55,686 nt of DNA, from the NCBI GenBank assembly GCA_034927285.1, contig JAYFQF010000044.1:1-55686 (forward strand), in the 5' to 3' direction. Below, piece by piece: positions 25,551 to 32,393 of the stretch. The stretch is from JAYFQF01 sp034927285 (lineage in GTDB: Bacteria > Bacillota > Peptococcia > DRI-13 > UBA5745). The position numbers and the translations under genes were made by a program. Each line of letters starts with the position of its first letter. Positions within the stretch are counted from its first letter, which is position 1. The notes under the pieces are model-generated. The model made no database searches and had not been told where the DNA came from. It saw only the letters and a program-made list of their open reading frames with translations.

Positions 25551-26009
25551 GTGACATTAAAAACGCTGCCCGAGCGCTATGTTGCCAGCGTCAGGCAGAT
25601 CATTCCCGCATACGATCAGGAAGGTATGCTCTGGCACATTCTGGTAAAGGAAACCGCGTCCTTGAATATGCAGGACGGCGATCCCTGTTATACGCTGGCG
25701 ATCTTCCACGACGGCGAGTACAAGGAAGCCGAAGTGGACGTGGAGGTGCAGAAATCCGTAAGGGGCAGCTACTCCAATACCGAGCATGTGGTGTTCAAAA
25801 CCGAACCTCCCGTTTTAATCGCCTCGGCCATCTACAAAGGCGGCTATGACAAAATCGACGGGGTCAGCCAGGCGGTGGCGAACTGGGTAAGAGACAACGG
25901 CTACGATTTCAACGGCCTTTCCTTCAATATTTATCACGTCAGCCCCCATGAAACGCAAAATCCCGAAGAGTGGGTAACCGAGGTCTGTTATCCCGTGAAG
26001 CGCAGATAA
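25551..26009 (+). CDS. GyrI-like small-molecule-binding domain protein (no DNA-binding domain)
   Basis: 152 residues starting at a GTG. TLKTLPERYVASVRQIIPAY, DGEYKEAEVDVEVQKSV, VLIASAIYKGGYDKID and PEEWVTEVCYPVKR match the effector-binding half of MerR/AraC-type regulators (GyrI/BmrR-C-like). An in-frame stop at 25524-25526 shows that no HTH precedes it, and no clear Shine-Dalgarno is seen. It is either a stand-alone ligand-binding protein or the remnant of a truncated regulator. A strong terminator follows directly. Confidence 0.72.
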   Translation: MTLKTLPERYVASVRQIIPAYDQEGMLWHILVKETASLNMQDGDPCYTLAIFHDGEYKEAEVDVEVQKSVRGSYSNTEHVVFKTEPPVLIASAIYKGGYDKIDGVSQAVANWVRDNGYDFNGLSFNIYHVSPHETQNPEEWVTEVCYPVKRR

Positions 26010-26012
26010 AAC

Positions 26013-26052
26013 GAGCCGGCCGGTTTCCTTGCGGAAACCGGCTCTTTTTTTT
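26013..26052 (+). terminator. Terminator after the GyrI-like gene
   Basis: A GAGCCGG...GGTTTCC / GGAAACCGGCTC stem-loop is followed by nine T. Confidence 0.88.
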
Positions 26053-26075
26053 GCGTGAAAATTTTAAATGTCCCC

Positions 26076-26104
26076 TTGCAAATGATTTTTAATGGATTTA
26101 TCTT
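26076..26104 (+). promoter_or_regulatory. Probable promoter of the serine hydrolase gene
   Basis: TTGCAA (26076-26081), a 17-base spacer and TATCTT (26099-26104), 46 bases before the start codon. Confidence 0.45.
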
Positions 26105-26149
26105 CTTTTTAAGGATATCCTTTCGACCAAAAGAAAGGAGTTAAACGAT

Positions 26150-27139
26150 ATGGATCAGAAAAAAATCACAGAGCTGGAACAGTCGATTTGCCGTGGCTGC
26201 GGCAATATCGCGGGTATGGTCGTGCAGAAAAACGGCAAAACCGCATACGAGGGATACTTCAATGGATACGCCCCAGAACGCGCCCTTCATGTGTTTTCAG
26301 TGACGAAGAGCGTTGTAAACGCGCTGATCGGCATCGCCATGGATAAAGGTTATCTTCAAAGCGTTAACCAGAAGGTGTTGGATTTTTTCCCGGATTACAC
26401 GGTGAAGCGCGGTGAAAAAACGATACAGCGCGTCACGGTCCGGGACCTTCTGACCATGACCGCTCCATACAAATATAAGTCGGCGCCGTACACAAAGTAT
26501 TTTACAAGCGAGAGCTGGGTAAAAGCCGCGCTGGATCTGCTGGGCGGCAAGGGCCAGATCGGCCGGTTCCGCTACACGCCCCTCATCGGGCCGGATATTT
26601 TGTCGGGCATTCTGACAAAGGCGGCCGGCCGCTCCACGCTGGATTTCGCCCGTGAAAATCTGTTTGCGCCGCTGGGCATCCAAGTTGACCGCAACGTGGT
26701 GTTTCACAGCAAAGAAGAGCAGCTTGCCATAATGACGAAAGAAAATAACACCAGCGGCTGGGCCGCCGACCCCCAGGGGATCAATACGGCAGGCTGGGGC
26801 CTTTTCCTTACACCAACGGAGATGGCAAAGATCGGTCAATTGTATTTGAACCGCGGAGTATGGAACGGCAAACAGCTGGTATCCGCCGAATGGGTGGAGG
26901 AAAGCACCAGGGAGCACAGCCGCTGGGACGAGCTGGGGCTGAAGTACGGTTATCTGTGGTGGGTCATCGAAGAAAAAGAGCACAGCTACGCGGCTATAGG
27001 CGACGGTGGAAACGTGATCTACGTGAATCCGGCGAAGGATCTGGTCATTGCCATCGCTTCGCTGTTCATCCCGCGCCCCAGGGACAGGATCTCTTTTATC
27101 AAGGAAGAGCTGGAACCGATGTTTGAAGATCAGGAGTAA
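26150..27139 (+). CDS. Serine hydrolase, class C beta-lactamase/penicillin-binding family
   Basis: 329 residues. The nucleophile motif SVTK (S-x-x-K) lies at about residue 50 in VFSVTKSVVNALIGIAMDKG. RDLLTMTAP and FRYTPLIGPDILSGIL correspond to the second conserved region (the usual Y-x-N is replaced by YTP), and GDGGNVIYVNP occupies the KTG/HTG region. No signal peptide is present, so the enzyme is probably a cytoplasmic esterase or peptidase rather than a periplasmic beta-lactamase. AAAGGAG precedes the ATG. A small gene follows after 6 bases and is probably co-transcribed. The substrate cannot be deduced. Confidence 0.85.
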   Translation: MDQKKITELEQSICRGCGNIAGMVVQKNGKTAYEGYFNGYAPERALHVFSVTKSVVNALIGIAMDKGYLQSVNQKVLDFFPDYTVKRGEKTIQRVTVRDLLTMTAPYKYKSAPYTKYFTSESWVKAALDLLGGKGQIGRFRYTPLIGPDILSGILTKAAGRSTLDFARENLFAPLGIQVDRNVVFHSKEEQLAIMTKENNTSGWAADPQGINTAGWGLFLTPTEMAKIGQLYLNRGVWNGKQLVSAEWVEESTREHSRWDELGLKYGYLWWVIEEKEHSYAAIGDGGNVIYVNPAKDLVIAIASLFIPRPRDRISFIKEELEPMFEDQE

Positions 27140-27145
27140 ACGAAC

Positions 27146-27352
27146 ATGAATAAATACGATGCCCTGTGGGAATATGTTCAGAAGCGCGGCGAAAAGTCCT
27201 TCCGCCTGACCTTTGATGAGATCGGCGGTATCGCCGGCGTGACGCCGGACCACTCCTTTCTGACTTACAAGAAGGAGCTGGCGGCGTACGGGTATCAGGT
27301 GGGCAAGATTTCCATGAAGGAACAGACGATACTTTTTAGCAGGATAGACTGA
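27146..27352 (+). CDS. Small conserved protein of unknown function
   Basis: 68 residues. The sequence DALWEYVQKRGEKSFRLTFD with DHSFLTYKKELAAYGYQVGK resembles a family of short Bacillota proteins of unknown function. It begins 6 bases after the serine hydrolase stop, without a strong ribosome site of its own, so translational coupling is likely. A 15-bp stem terminator follows. Confidence 0.7.
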   Translation: MNKYDALWEYVQKRGEKSFRLTFDEIGGIAGVTPDHSFLTYKKELAAYGYQVGKISMKEQTILFSRID

Positions 27353-27374
27353 CCGGTGACACGGCAAAAAAAAG

Positions 27375-27419
27375 AAAAGCCTCTGGAGCTATTGAGGATC
27401 AACGGCTCCAGAGGCTTTT
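27375..27419 (+). terminator. Terminator after the small gene
   Basis: A 15-bp perfect stem (27375-27389 and 27405-27419) with a 15-base loop ends in TTTTG. Confidence 0.8.
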
Positions 27420-27498
27420 GCTGGTTAGAGTGAAATCATAGGGCTTAGAGAAAGTAAGGAAGAACATCTTCCGCTGTCCTGGGGTTTGAATTGTGAGC

Positions 27499-27641
27499 TA
27501 TAATGACTATTAACCGGCCTTCAGGCACTTATGCACTGATGGGCCGGTTAAGTATGCAAAAGGAGAAAAATGTGGCTCACGCATAAGCGGTAAACAAAAG
27601 CGGGGATAGAAAAAGGGGCCCTTTTTAAAGAAAATAAGAGG
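27499..27641 (+). other. Structured non-coding stretch: -10 box, hairpin, SD and 7-codon ORF
   Basis: The 27353-27713 gap holds no normal gene. A TATAAT (27499-27504) is followed from 27510 by a TTAACCGGCC/GGCCGGTTAA stem (27510-27519, 27542-27551). AAAGGAG and a very short ORF (MWLTHKR) come next, then a G/C-core palindrome AAAAAGGGGCCCTTTTT (27609-27625). The -35 is weak (TGTCCT at an 18-base spacing). This could be a leader RNA or a small RNA. Confidence 0.4.
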
Positions 27642-27713
27642 AGCTGAAAAGGTCCATGAGGGGTAATTCAAGCAACAAAAAATCGCTTAGGCACTGCATT
27701 TCCGGGAGCAAAC

Positions 27714-28103
27714 CTATCTTTTGCTTTTCGAAAAAGCGTAAGCCTCCGAAATCCAGTTCATCAGTTCCGAGTCCAGTTCATCCTCGTCGGATACCAGGAC
27801 ATGGTGCGTCCAGCGGTTCGGATAAGGCTCCACGGCGATTGAAATCCGCGGCGACTTCAATCGATAAAACAGGCCGAAGGTCACAATGATGCAATGTTCC
27901 GGCCACCCCTTCACTCTGCGGACAGGCAGCGAGACGAAGGCAAAATGATGCCTGTTTGAAAAGGCAACCTGGGTTTTCTGCACTTGTACGATGGCCTCCG
28001 GAAACGCATCCAGCACCTTTTCGGCAAACGCCTCATACAGAGCCAGCTCCAGGGGTTTTCCCTCGAAAAAGTGCAGGGCGGCAATTTCATAAGGCTCGTT
28101 CAT
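27714..28103 (-). CDS. DUF5655 domain protein
   Basis: 129 residues. HFFEGKPLELALYEAF, VQKTQVAFSNRHHFAFVSLP, TFGLFYRLKSPRI and EPYPNRWTHHVLV match the conserved DUF5655 pattern (nuclease-like fold predicted in the family; function unknown). GGAGG lies 6 bases upstream of the ATG at 28103; the extension to 28130 lies in the preceding gene. It follows the small gene 28105-28296 with essentially no gap. Confidence 0.82.
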   Translation of the reverse strand: MNEPYEIAALHFFEGKPLELALYEAFAEKVLDAFPEAIVQVQKTQVAFSNRHHFAFVSLPVRRVKGWPEHCIIVTFGLFYRLKSPRISIAVEPYPNRWTHHVLVSDEDELDSELMNWISEAYAFSKSKR

Positions 28104-28104
28104 T

Positions 28105-28296
28105 TCACGCCTCCTCCAAAGCCTGCGCAATCAGATCGGACGAAACGCGCAACGCCTTAATACGGTTTCTCGTCAGCGTATGCTGAGATTTTCCCGGCTC
28201 CAGTTTCTCGAGAACCTTTTCACATTTGTGCAGCAGGGACAGAATGGCCCGCTGTGCCTCCATTAACTCGTCTTTTGTGTAATTATTCATCTTCAA
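28105..28296 (-). CDS. Small conserved protein of unknown function
   Basis: About 61-63 residues, charged and helical: KDELMEAQRAILSLLHKCEK followed by HTLTRNRIKALRVSSDLIAQ. Similar short proteins are common in Clostridia, with no known function. The start is either TTG at 28296 (GGGG 7 bases upstream) or ATG at 28290. It forms a two-gene operon with the DUF5655 gene. Confidence 0.65.
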   Translation of the reverse strand: MKMNNYTKDELMEAQRAILSLLHKCEKVLEKLEPGKSQHTLTRNRIKALRVSSDLIAQALEEA

Positions 28297-28313
28297 ATTT
28301 CATCCCCTTGCTT

Positions 28314-28680
28314 TCACGCCCGGCTCAGCCGCTGAACGGCCTCCTCCTCGGTACCGACGAAGAACACGTCCCGACCTCTGTTGCTCTCGTAAATGAAGTC
28401 ATGGAACGGCTTGCTGGTATACTGCGAATAGTTGCCCACGACAGCCAGCTTCGTGTGATAGTTAATGAATTTTCTGGAGCACCTGGCCGGCAAGTCCGTT
28501 GCTCAAAATAAAGAATTCGTCGGCGACAGCGCGTTTTTCCACAATGATGCGGTTGCTGCCGCTCTCGTACTGCACAGCGGCGATCAGTTCCAACGCCGAC
28601 TGCACGTCAGTGATGAGCTTTTCGCTGCCCTCCACGACGGCTATCACAACACCATTGAGCTCGATCTTCCGTATATTCAT
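28314..28680 (-). pseudogene. DUF4180 gene with a one-base frameshift
   Basis: The 5' part (ATG at 28680, GGAAGGTG upstream) gives MNIRKIELNGVVIAVVEGSE ... NGLAGQVLQK and then stops at 28462. Removing one base in the TTTT run at 28470-28473 restores FINYHTKLAVVGNYSQYTSK, DFIYESNRGRDVFFVGTEE and a stop at 28314-28316. The total of 367 nt equals 122 codons plus one base, the expected full length of the family. It is either a recent inactivating slip or a sequencing error in the homopolymer. Confidence 0.85.
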
Positions 28681-28707
28681 GGTCACTCACCTTCCGTTAA
28701 TAAACCG

Positions 28708-28713
28708 ATTATA
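28708..28713 (-). promoter_or_regulatory. Extended -10 promoter of the DUF4180 gene
   Basis: Minus strand TGGTATAAT has the TGn extension directly before TATAAT, 27 bases upstream of the ATG. No good -35 is seen. Confidence 0.4.
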
Positions 28714-28853
28714 CCAAAGTTAAGACATTCTTCTCCTCCAAACTCAATATTAAATTTATTCTCAATTAAAATATTTACGGTTTTATAATATCATAAATTC
28801 ATGGCCGATATGTAAAATAGCTCTGCTTACGCAGAGGCTATCTACAATAACTT

Positions 28854-28982
28854 ACGAGCGCCGTCGATACCCTGTAAACTCTGGTCATCTTGCCGGGCGC
28901 GGGCCTCGCGGTGTAGGACGTGGTCAACCTTTTTGAGGGCTATGGCTCAGACAATCCGGGCGCGATAGGCAAGTGTCCATAA
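28854..28982 (+). pseudogene. Remnant of a Maff2-family conjugative-element membrane protein
   Basis: One plus-strand frame reads TSAVDTL, a stop, then TLVILPGAGLAV, a stop, then DVVNLFEGYGSDNPGAIGK and a stop. This matches the Maff2 core (LGAGLGVWGVVNLLEGYGNDNPGAK) with two nonsense codons (TAA, and TAG where Trp is expected) and lost ends. The sequence either side (28714-28853, 28983-29014) shows no gene. Confidence 0.75.
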
Positions 28983-29014
28983 AGAATCAACTACCTGATA
29001 CACTAATAACAGGA

Positions 29015-29043
29015 TAGACAGCTAGCAGTCGGAAATATATAAT
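29015..29043 (+). promoter_or_regulatory. Promoter of the XRE regulator gene
   Basis: TAGACA (29015-29020), a 17-base spacer and TATAAT (29038-29043), about 54 bases before the start codon. Confidence 0.6.
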
Positions 29044-29096
29044 AATATAAGAGTTTCCATGCAACGCAAGGGATTCTTAAGAATAGAGGTCTATCC

Positions 29097-29711
29097 ATGG
29101 AATTTAATGAAAAACTGCAACAGCTTAGAAAAGAAAAGTCCATGACGCAAGAACAACTCGCAGAAGAATTATTTGTGTCCAGAGCTGCAATATCAAAATG
29201 GGAAAGCGGTAAGGGATATCCGAATATTGATTCACTTAAGAGCATATCGAAACTTTTCTCTATATCTATTGATAATTTGCTGTCGGGTGAGGAATTGATT
29301 TCTCTTGCCGAAAATGAAAACCGCACGAACATAAATAAGATTTACATCTTGATTTTTGGAATTTTAGATTTGATGGCATTGACCTTTCTATTCCTTCCAC
29401 TGTACGGATACCAGGAAGGCGAGTTTGTTCGCAAGGTAAACCTGTTTGCGCTTCAGGACATTTCTGCTATTACTCGTGCTATATTTTTTATCTTTCCTAT
29501 TCTGATGGCTACATTTGGTATTATTGAATTAGTTATACAGCATTATGATAATGATAGATGGCTGAATGTTAGCAAAATATGTTCAATATTTTTGCAAGCG
29601 TTTATAATACTTGCACTTATTGCAACGCGCCATCCCTACGCTATAGCACTTATGTTTGTCTTATTTATGATTAAGGTTGTACTTTTGATAAGGAGCAGCC
29701 GTATTAAGTAA
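29097..29711 (+). CDS. XRE-family regulator with C-terminal membrane helices
   Basis: 204 residues. Residues 1-62 are an HTH_3 domain: LRKEKSMTQEQLAEELFVSR, AAISKWESGKGYPNIDSLK and FSISIDNLLSGEE. The rest holds about four hydrophobic helices (for example IYILIFGILDLMALTFLFLP, AIFFIFPILMATFGIIELV). This architecture is typical of membrane-tethered XRE regulators in Bacillota. The gene is much richer in A/T than the backbone, which suggests transfer. AGAGGT lies upstream. Its target is unknown. Confidence 0.87.
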   Translation: MEFNEKLQQLRKEKSMTQEQLAEELFVSRAAISKWESGKGYPNIDSLKSISKLFSISIDNLLSGEELISLAENENRTNINKIYILIFGILDLMALTFLFLPLYGYQEGEFVRKVNLFALQDISAITRAIFFIFPILMATFGIIELVIQHYDNDRWLNVSKICSIFLQAFIILALIATRHPYAIALMFVLFMIKVVLLIRSSRIK

Positions 29712-29789
29712 AATGGCTTAAACTCTTGAGATAAAACCTCTGACACTAACTGCCCGGGTCAATAAAGATGTTTTCCATTTTTGAGATTT

Positions 29790-29819
29790 GCCGTAGGATT
29801 TTGAAGTCCTACGGCTTTT
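29790..29819 (+). terminator. Terminator after the XRE gene
   Basis: Stem GCCGTAGGA/TCCTACGGC (29790-29798, 29807-29815) followed by TTTT. It lies between the XRE gene and the convergent recombinase remnant. Confidence 0.7.
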
Positions 29820-29827
29820 CTCATGCC

Positions 29828-30645
29828 CTAAACCCTACCAACAAAGTTGAAATAAACATCAACCTGCTGGGTGTAGTTTTTCTTCTTCCAACGCTCGGAA
29901 CGCTCATACACCACAATCTTGTCGATAAACTCCCGCACAATTTCAGGCGTCAATGCCTGAATATCGGTGTGCCTGTCCACAACAGCCATGAAACGGTCAG
30001 CGTTCAGCATGGTGTCCTTCCCATCGCTGATTTCCTGCTCCAGCTTGCCGGACAGGGTAAGCAGTTCCTGTTTCTCGGCTTCATAGCTACCGGTCAGCGC
30101 CTTAAACTGTCATTCGGGTCTTTTTTGTAGCCGTAGGGTGGTTTAGAACCGATACGCTCCCCACGCTTTGCCGCCGCCATCTTCACCGCCTTGATTTTTT
30201 TGCTGGTGTCACGGGCGTGCCACTCGTTGAACAGATCACGGATAGCAAGGCTTTCGTCCACGCCCTTGTCCGTATCCACGGAATCATTGATGGCGATGTA
30301 ACGCACCCCATAGTCAGGGAACTTTTCCTCAATGAGATAGCCCATGACAAGACGATTTCTGCCAAGCCTTGAATGGTCTTTGACAATGATGGTGGATACA
30401 TTTCCGGCTTCCACCTCCGCCATCATCTCGTTATAGCCGGGGCGGTCAAAGCTGACCCCCGAATACCCATCGTCTGCCCATACCCTTGGATTGGGGAAGC
30501 CGTTCTTTTCAGCGTATTCCCTCAATATCGGCTTTTGGTGCTGGATACTGCCGGACTCGCCCGCAAGCTCGTCCTCTTGGCTCAAACGGCAGTAGAGAGC
30601 CGTAATCATGTCACCGGCGGCTCGCCGGTCGTTTTGCTGTAACAT
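29828..30645 (-). pseudogene. Large serine recombinase (TnpX-like) with internal deletion and frameshift
   Basis: From the ATG at 30645 (AAAGGAG upstream), ~180 residues of resolvase catalytic domain are read: ALYCRLSQEDELAGESGSIQ with the Ser nucleophile, DDGYSGVSFDRPGYNEM, VKDHSRLGRNRLVMGY and GSKPPYGYKKDP. The frame stops at 30094. Another frame then gives the far C-terminus: FKALTGSYEAEKQELLTL, DTMLNADRFMAVVDRHTD, LTPEIVREFIDKIVVYERS. The usual zinc-ribbon and coiled-coil middle is missing, so a deletion near 30110 joined the two ends out of frame. Tn4451-type recombinases are about 550 or more residues. The gene is inactive as written. Confidence 0.88.
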
Positions 30646-30704
30646 CCAATACTCCTTTCCTCTGTACAGCCAAAACGATTCCGAATAAATTTTATGAATC
30701 CATT

Positions 30705-30806
30705 TTACCCGGAATCGCTCTGCGCGTCCGTGCCGCAGGCATAGCTGCCGTCCCGCAAAATATCGTTGATGGTCTGGTTGCTCTGCTTCATAAATTCCAC
30801 GCCCAT
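30705..30806 (-). CDS. Short mobile-element ORF upstream of the recombinase
   Basis: 33 codons: MGVEFMKQSNQTINDILRDG then SYACGTDAQSDSG. The ATG at 30806 follows the stop of the preceding gene at once. Similar short ORFs lie between the mobilization gene and the recombinase in related elements, from memory. It may be a truncated remnant; no function is known. Confidence 0.45.
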   Translation of the reverse strand: MGVEFMKQSNQTINDILRDGSYACGTDAQSDSG

Positions 30807-31199
30807 CTATCCTGCCTGCTCCGCCATCTGAGCAAATTCCTCAGCACTCAGATTTCCGGTCAGATACATCAAAACCTTGAGCAGCAGGAAGTATCCGGCG
30901 GCGGAGGTTTTGCCGCTTTTGCGCTGGGTATTCTCGAATCTCTTGAGTGTTTCCTCCAGTTGACCAGCTACCAAACGCTGAATGTCAGCAGGGTGGTAAA
31001 TCGCCATCAGCTCCTGCCGGATAATGTGCGCAATCAGGTCGATATGCTGGGCGTTGCTGCTGACCGTCAGCCCCTCCTCGATAAAGCGGCGGAGCTGCTC
31101 GGCAACGGTGATCTGGTTGAAGGCTGCCAGCCGCTTAATCGAATCAGCAGTGGTATCCGGTACCTTCACATTGAGTTGAACGGTCGTATAGGGCTTCAT
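30807..31199 (-). CDS. Ribbon-helix-helix mobilization-type accessory protein
   Basis: 130 residues. The N-terminal ~45 (TTVQLNVKVPDTTADSIKRL, AEQLRRFIEEGL) fit an RHH DNA-binding fold as in MobC/relaxosome proteins. The C-terminal half is helical (HIIRQELMAIYHPADIQRLV). It lies between inverted repeats (31267-31313) and the serine recombinase remnant, in keeping with a mobilizable-element origin-binding protein. No relaxase gene is in the window. Confidence 0.6.
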   Translation of the reverse strand: MKPYTTVQLNVKVPDTTADSIKRLAAFNQITVAEQLRRFIEEGLTVSSNAQHIDLIAHIIRQELMAIYHPADIQRLVAGQLEETLKRFENTQRKSGKTSAAGYFLLLKVLMYLTGNLSAEEFAQMAEQAG

Positions 31200-31266
31200 T
31201 TTACACCTCTTTTCTGAATGTGGAGTGGTGTTCCAAAGGGGTTCCCGTAGTCCCCTCGGATTTCCG

Positions 31267-31313
31267 CTACAGGCTTGGACTGTAGGCTGTTTTTGGCGAA
31301 TGTGACATTCGCC
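31267..31313. repeat. Two inverted repeats, possible oriT region
   Basis: CTACAG/CTGTAG (31267-31272, 31280-31285) and the 19-bp palindrome GGCGAATGTGACATTCGCC (31295-31313) lie upstream of the RHH gene. They may be binding or nick-region hairpins of the old mobilizable element. Confidence 0.4.
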
Positions 31314-31391
31314 TATTCCTGCCTATATCGCAACATCCCCTTAAACATTTCAAATAAACCGGCACAAATTAAGAAAAATAGGGATAATAAA

Positions 31392-31420
31392 TTGAAACCA
31401 TACGGATATTCGTATATAAT
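31392..31420 (+). promoter_or_regulatory. Promoter of the HTH/two-component operon with an inverted repeat in its spacer
   Basis: TTGAAA (31392-31397), a 17-base spacer and TATAAT (31415-31420). ATACG/CGTAT (31400-31404, 31411-31415) are inverted within the spacer, a good place for a repressor. Confidence 0.65.
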
Positions 31421-31458
31421 ATATGGTGTTTTTTTATATCTACACGGAGGTGAAAGGG

Positions 31459-31650
31459 TTGAGCAGTTTGCAGGGATATATCTCCGCACGGGAAGCGTCA
31501 TACAAATGGGGCGTATCAGAACGGCGCGTACATCAATACTGCCAAGCCGGACGCATTCCGGGGGTTTCCCGTTTCGGGCGTTCATGGGCTATTCCCGCCG
31601 ATGCCCAAAAGCCTACTGATCCCCGACAAGAAAATACCATAAGGAAGTGA
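31459..31650 (+). CDS. Excisionase/MerR-like helix-turn-helix protein
   Basis: 63 residues. SLQGYISAREASYKWGVSER, RRVHQYCQAGRIPG and RFGRSWAIPADAQKP form the winged-HTH pattern of excisionase-type (HTH_17) proteins. The start is TTG at 31459, 8 bases after GGAGG; the upstream in-frame sequence has no ribosome site. It ends 5 bases before the response regulator start and so belongs to that operon. It may control the operon or be left over from element excision control. Confidence 0.75.
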   Translation: MSSLQGYISAREASYKWGVSERRVHQYCQAGRIPGVSRFGRSWAIPADAQKPTDPRQENTIRK

Positions 31651-31655
31651 CCGCT

Positions 31656-32393
31656 ATGCTGCGTATTGCTATCTGTGACGACCAGCCGAGAGAGCTGGAC
31701 ATCATCAACGAACATATAAAAGAATACTTGGGCGCCCATCCATGGGAAGCGGAGATTCAGGAGTTTCCTCACCCGGATAAATTGCTGACCGCCACTGAAT
31801 CAGAACGCTTTCACCTTTACATACTGGACATTGTCATGCCCATGGTGAACGGCTTGGAATTAGGTAAAGAAATACGCCGCCTTGATCGTGAGGCGCAAAT
31901 TATCTATGCTACCACCGAGCCGCAATTTGCTCTGCAAGCATATGCGGCAAGCCCGATCAATTATCTCATTAAACCGATTGAAAAACAGCAGCTATTTGAT
32001 ACACTGACCCTCGCCATTTCTAAAGCAGACCTTGCGGAGGATCAGACCTTTGCCGTCAAAACAGCAGAGAGCTTGCGGGTCATAAAGCTGTCGGATATCA
32101 TCTGCTGTGAATACCGCAACCACGCTGTCATCTTCAGCTTGGCAAACGGCGAAGAAGTTTTCAGCCGCACCTTCCGTGAGAATTTTTCAGAATACTGTGC
32201 GCCTATTTTGAGGGACAGGCACTTTCTGCAATGCCACGGCTCGTTTATAGTCAACATGCGCCGGGTGGAACGCTTCGCCAAGGATAGCTTCACGTTATAC
32301 GGCGGCAGGATTGTGCCGATTGCGGCAAAGCAATACCCTGCGGTAAGAGATGCCTATATGGACTACCTGATGGCAAAGGAGGTGTGCAAATGA
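31656..32393 (+). CDS. LytTR-family response regulator
   Basis: 245 residues. The receiver domain begins LRIAICDDQPRELDIINEHI, with the phospho-acceptor Asp in YILDIVMPMVNGLELG and the conserved Lys in INYLIKPIEK. The C-terminal LytTR DNA-binding domain has LSDIICCEYRNHAVIFSL and HGSFIVNMRRVERFAKDSF. AAGGAAG lies 8 bases upstream of the ATG. The stop overlaps the kinase start (ATGA). In this family the partner kinase often senses peptides or envelope signals; targets usually have paired LytTR repeats, which I did not identify here. Confidence 0.92.
   Translation: MLRIAICDDQPRELDIINEHIKEYLGAHPWEAEIQEFPHPDKLLTATESERFHLYILDIVMPMVNGLELGKEIRRLDREAQIIYATTEPQFALQAYAASPINYLIKPIEKQQLFDTLTLAISKADLAEDQTFAVKTAESLRVIKLSDIICCEYRNHAVIFSLANGEEVFSRTFRENFSEYCAPILRDRHFLQCHGSFIVNMRRVERFAKDSFTLYGGRIVPIAAKQYPAVRDAYMDYLMAKEVCK

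Noticed and set aside
26297..27367. 356-codon minus-strand open frame
   Set aside because: Antisense to the serine hydrolase and small gene, which have real motifs and ribosome sites.
27656..27889. 77-codon plus-strand frame with a GGAG-like site
   Set aside because: Mostly antisense to the DUF5655 gene and without family resemblance; the non-coding stretch upstream is reported instead.
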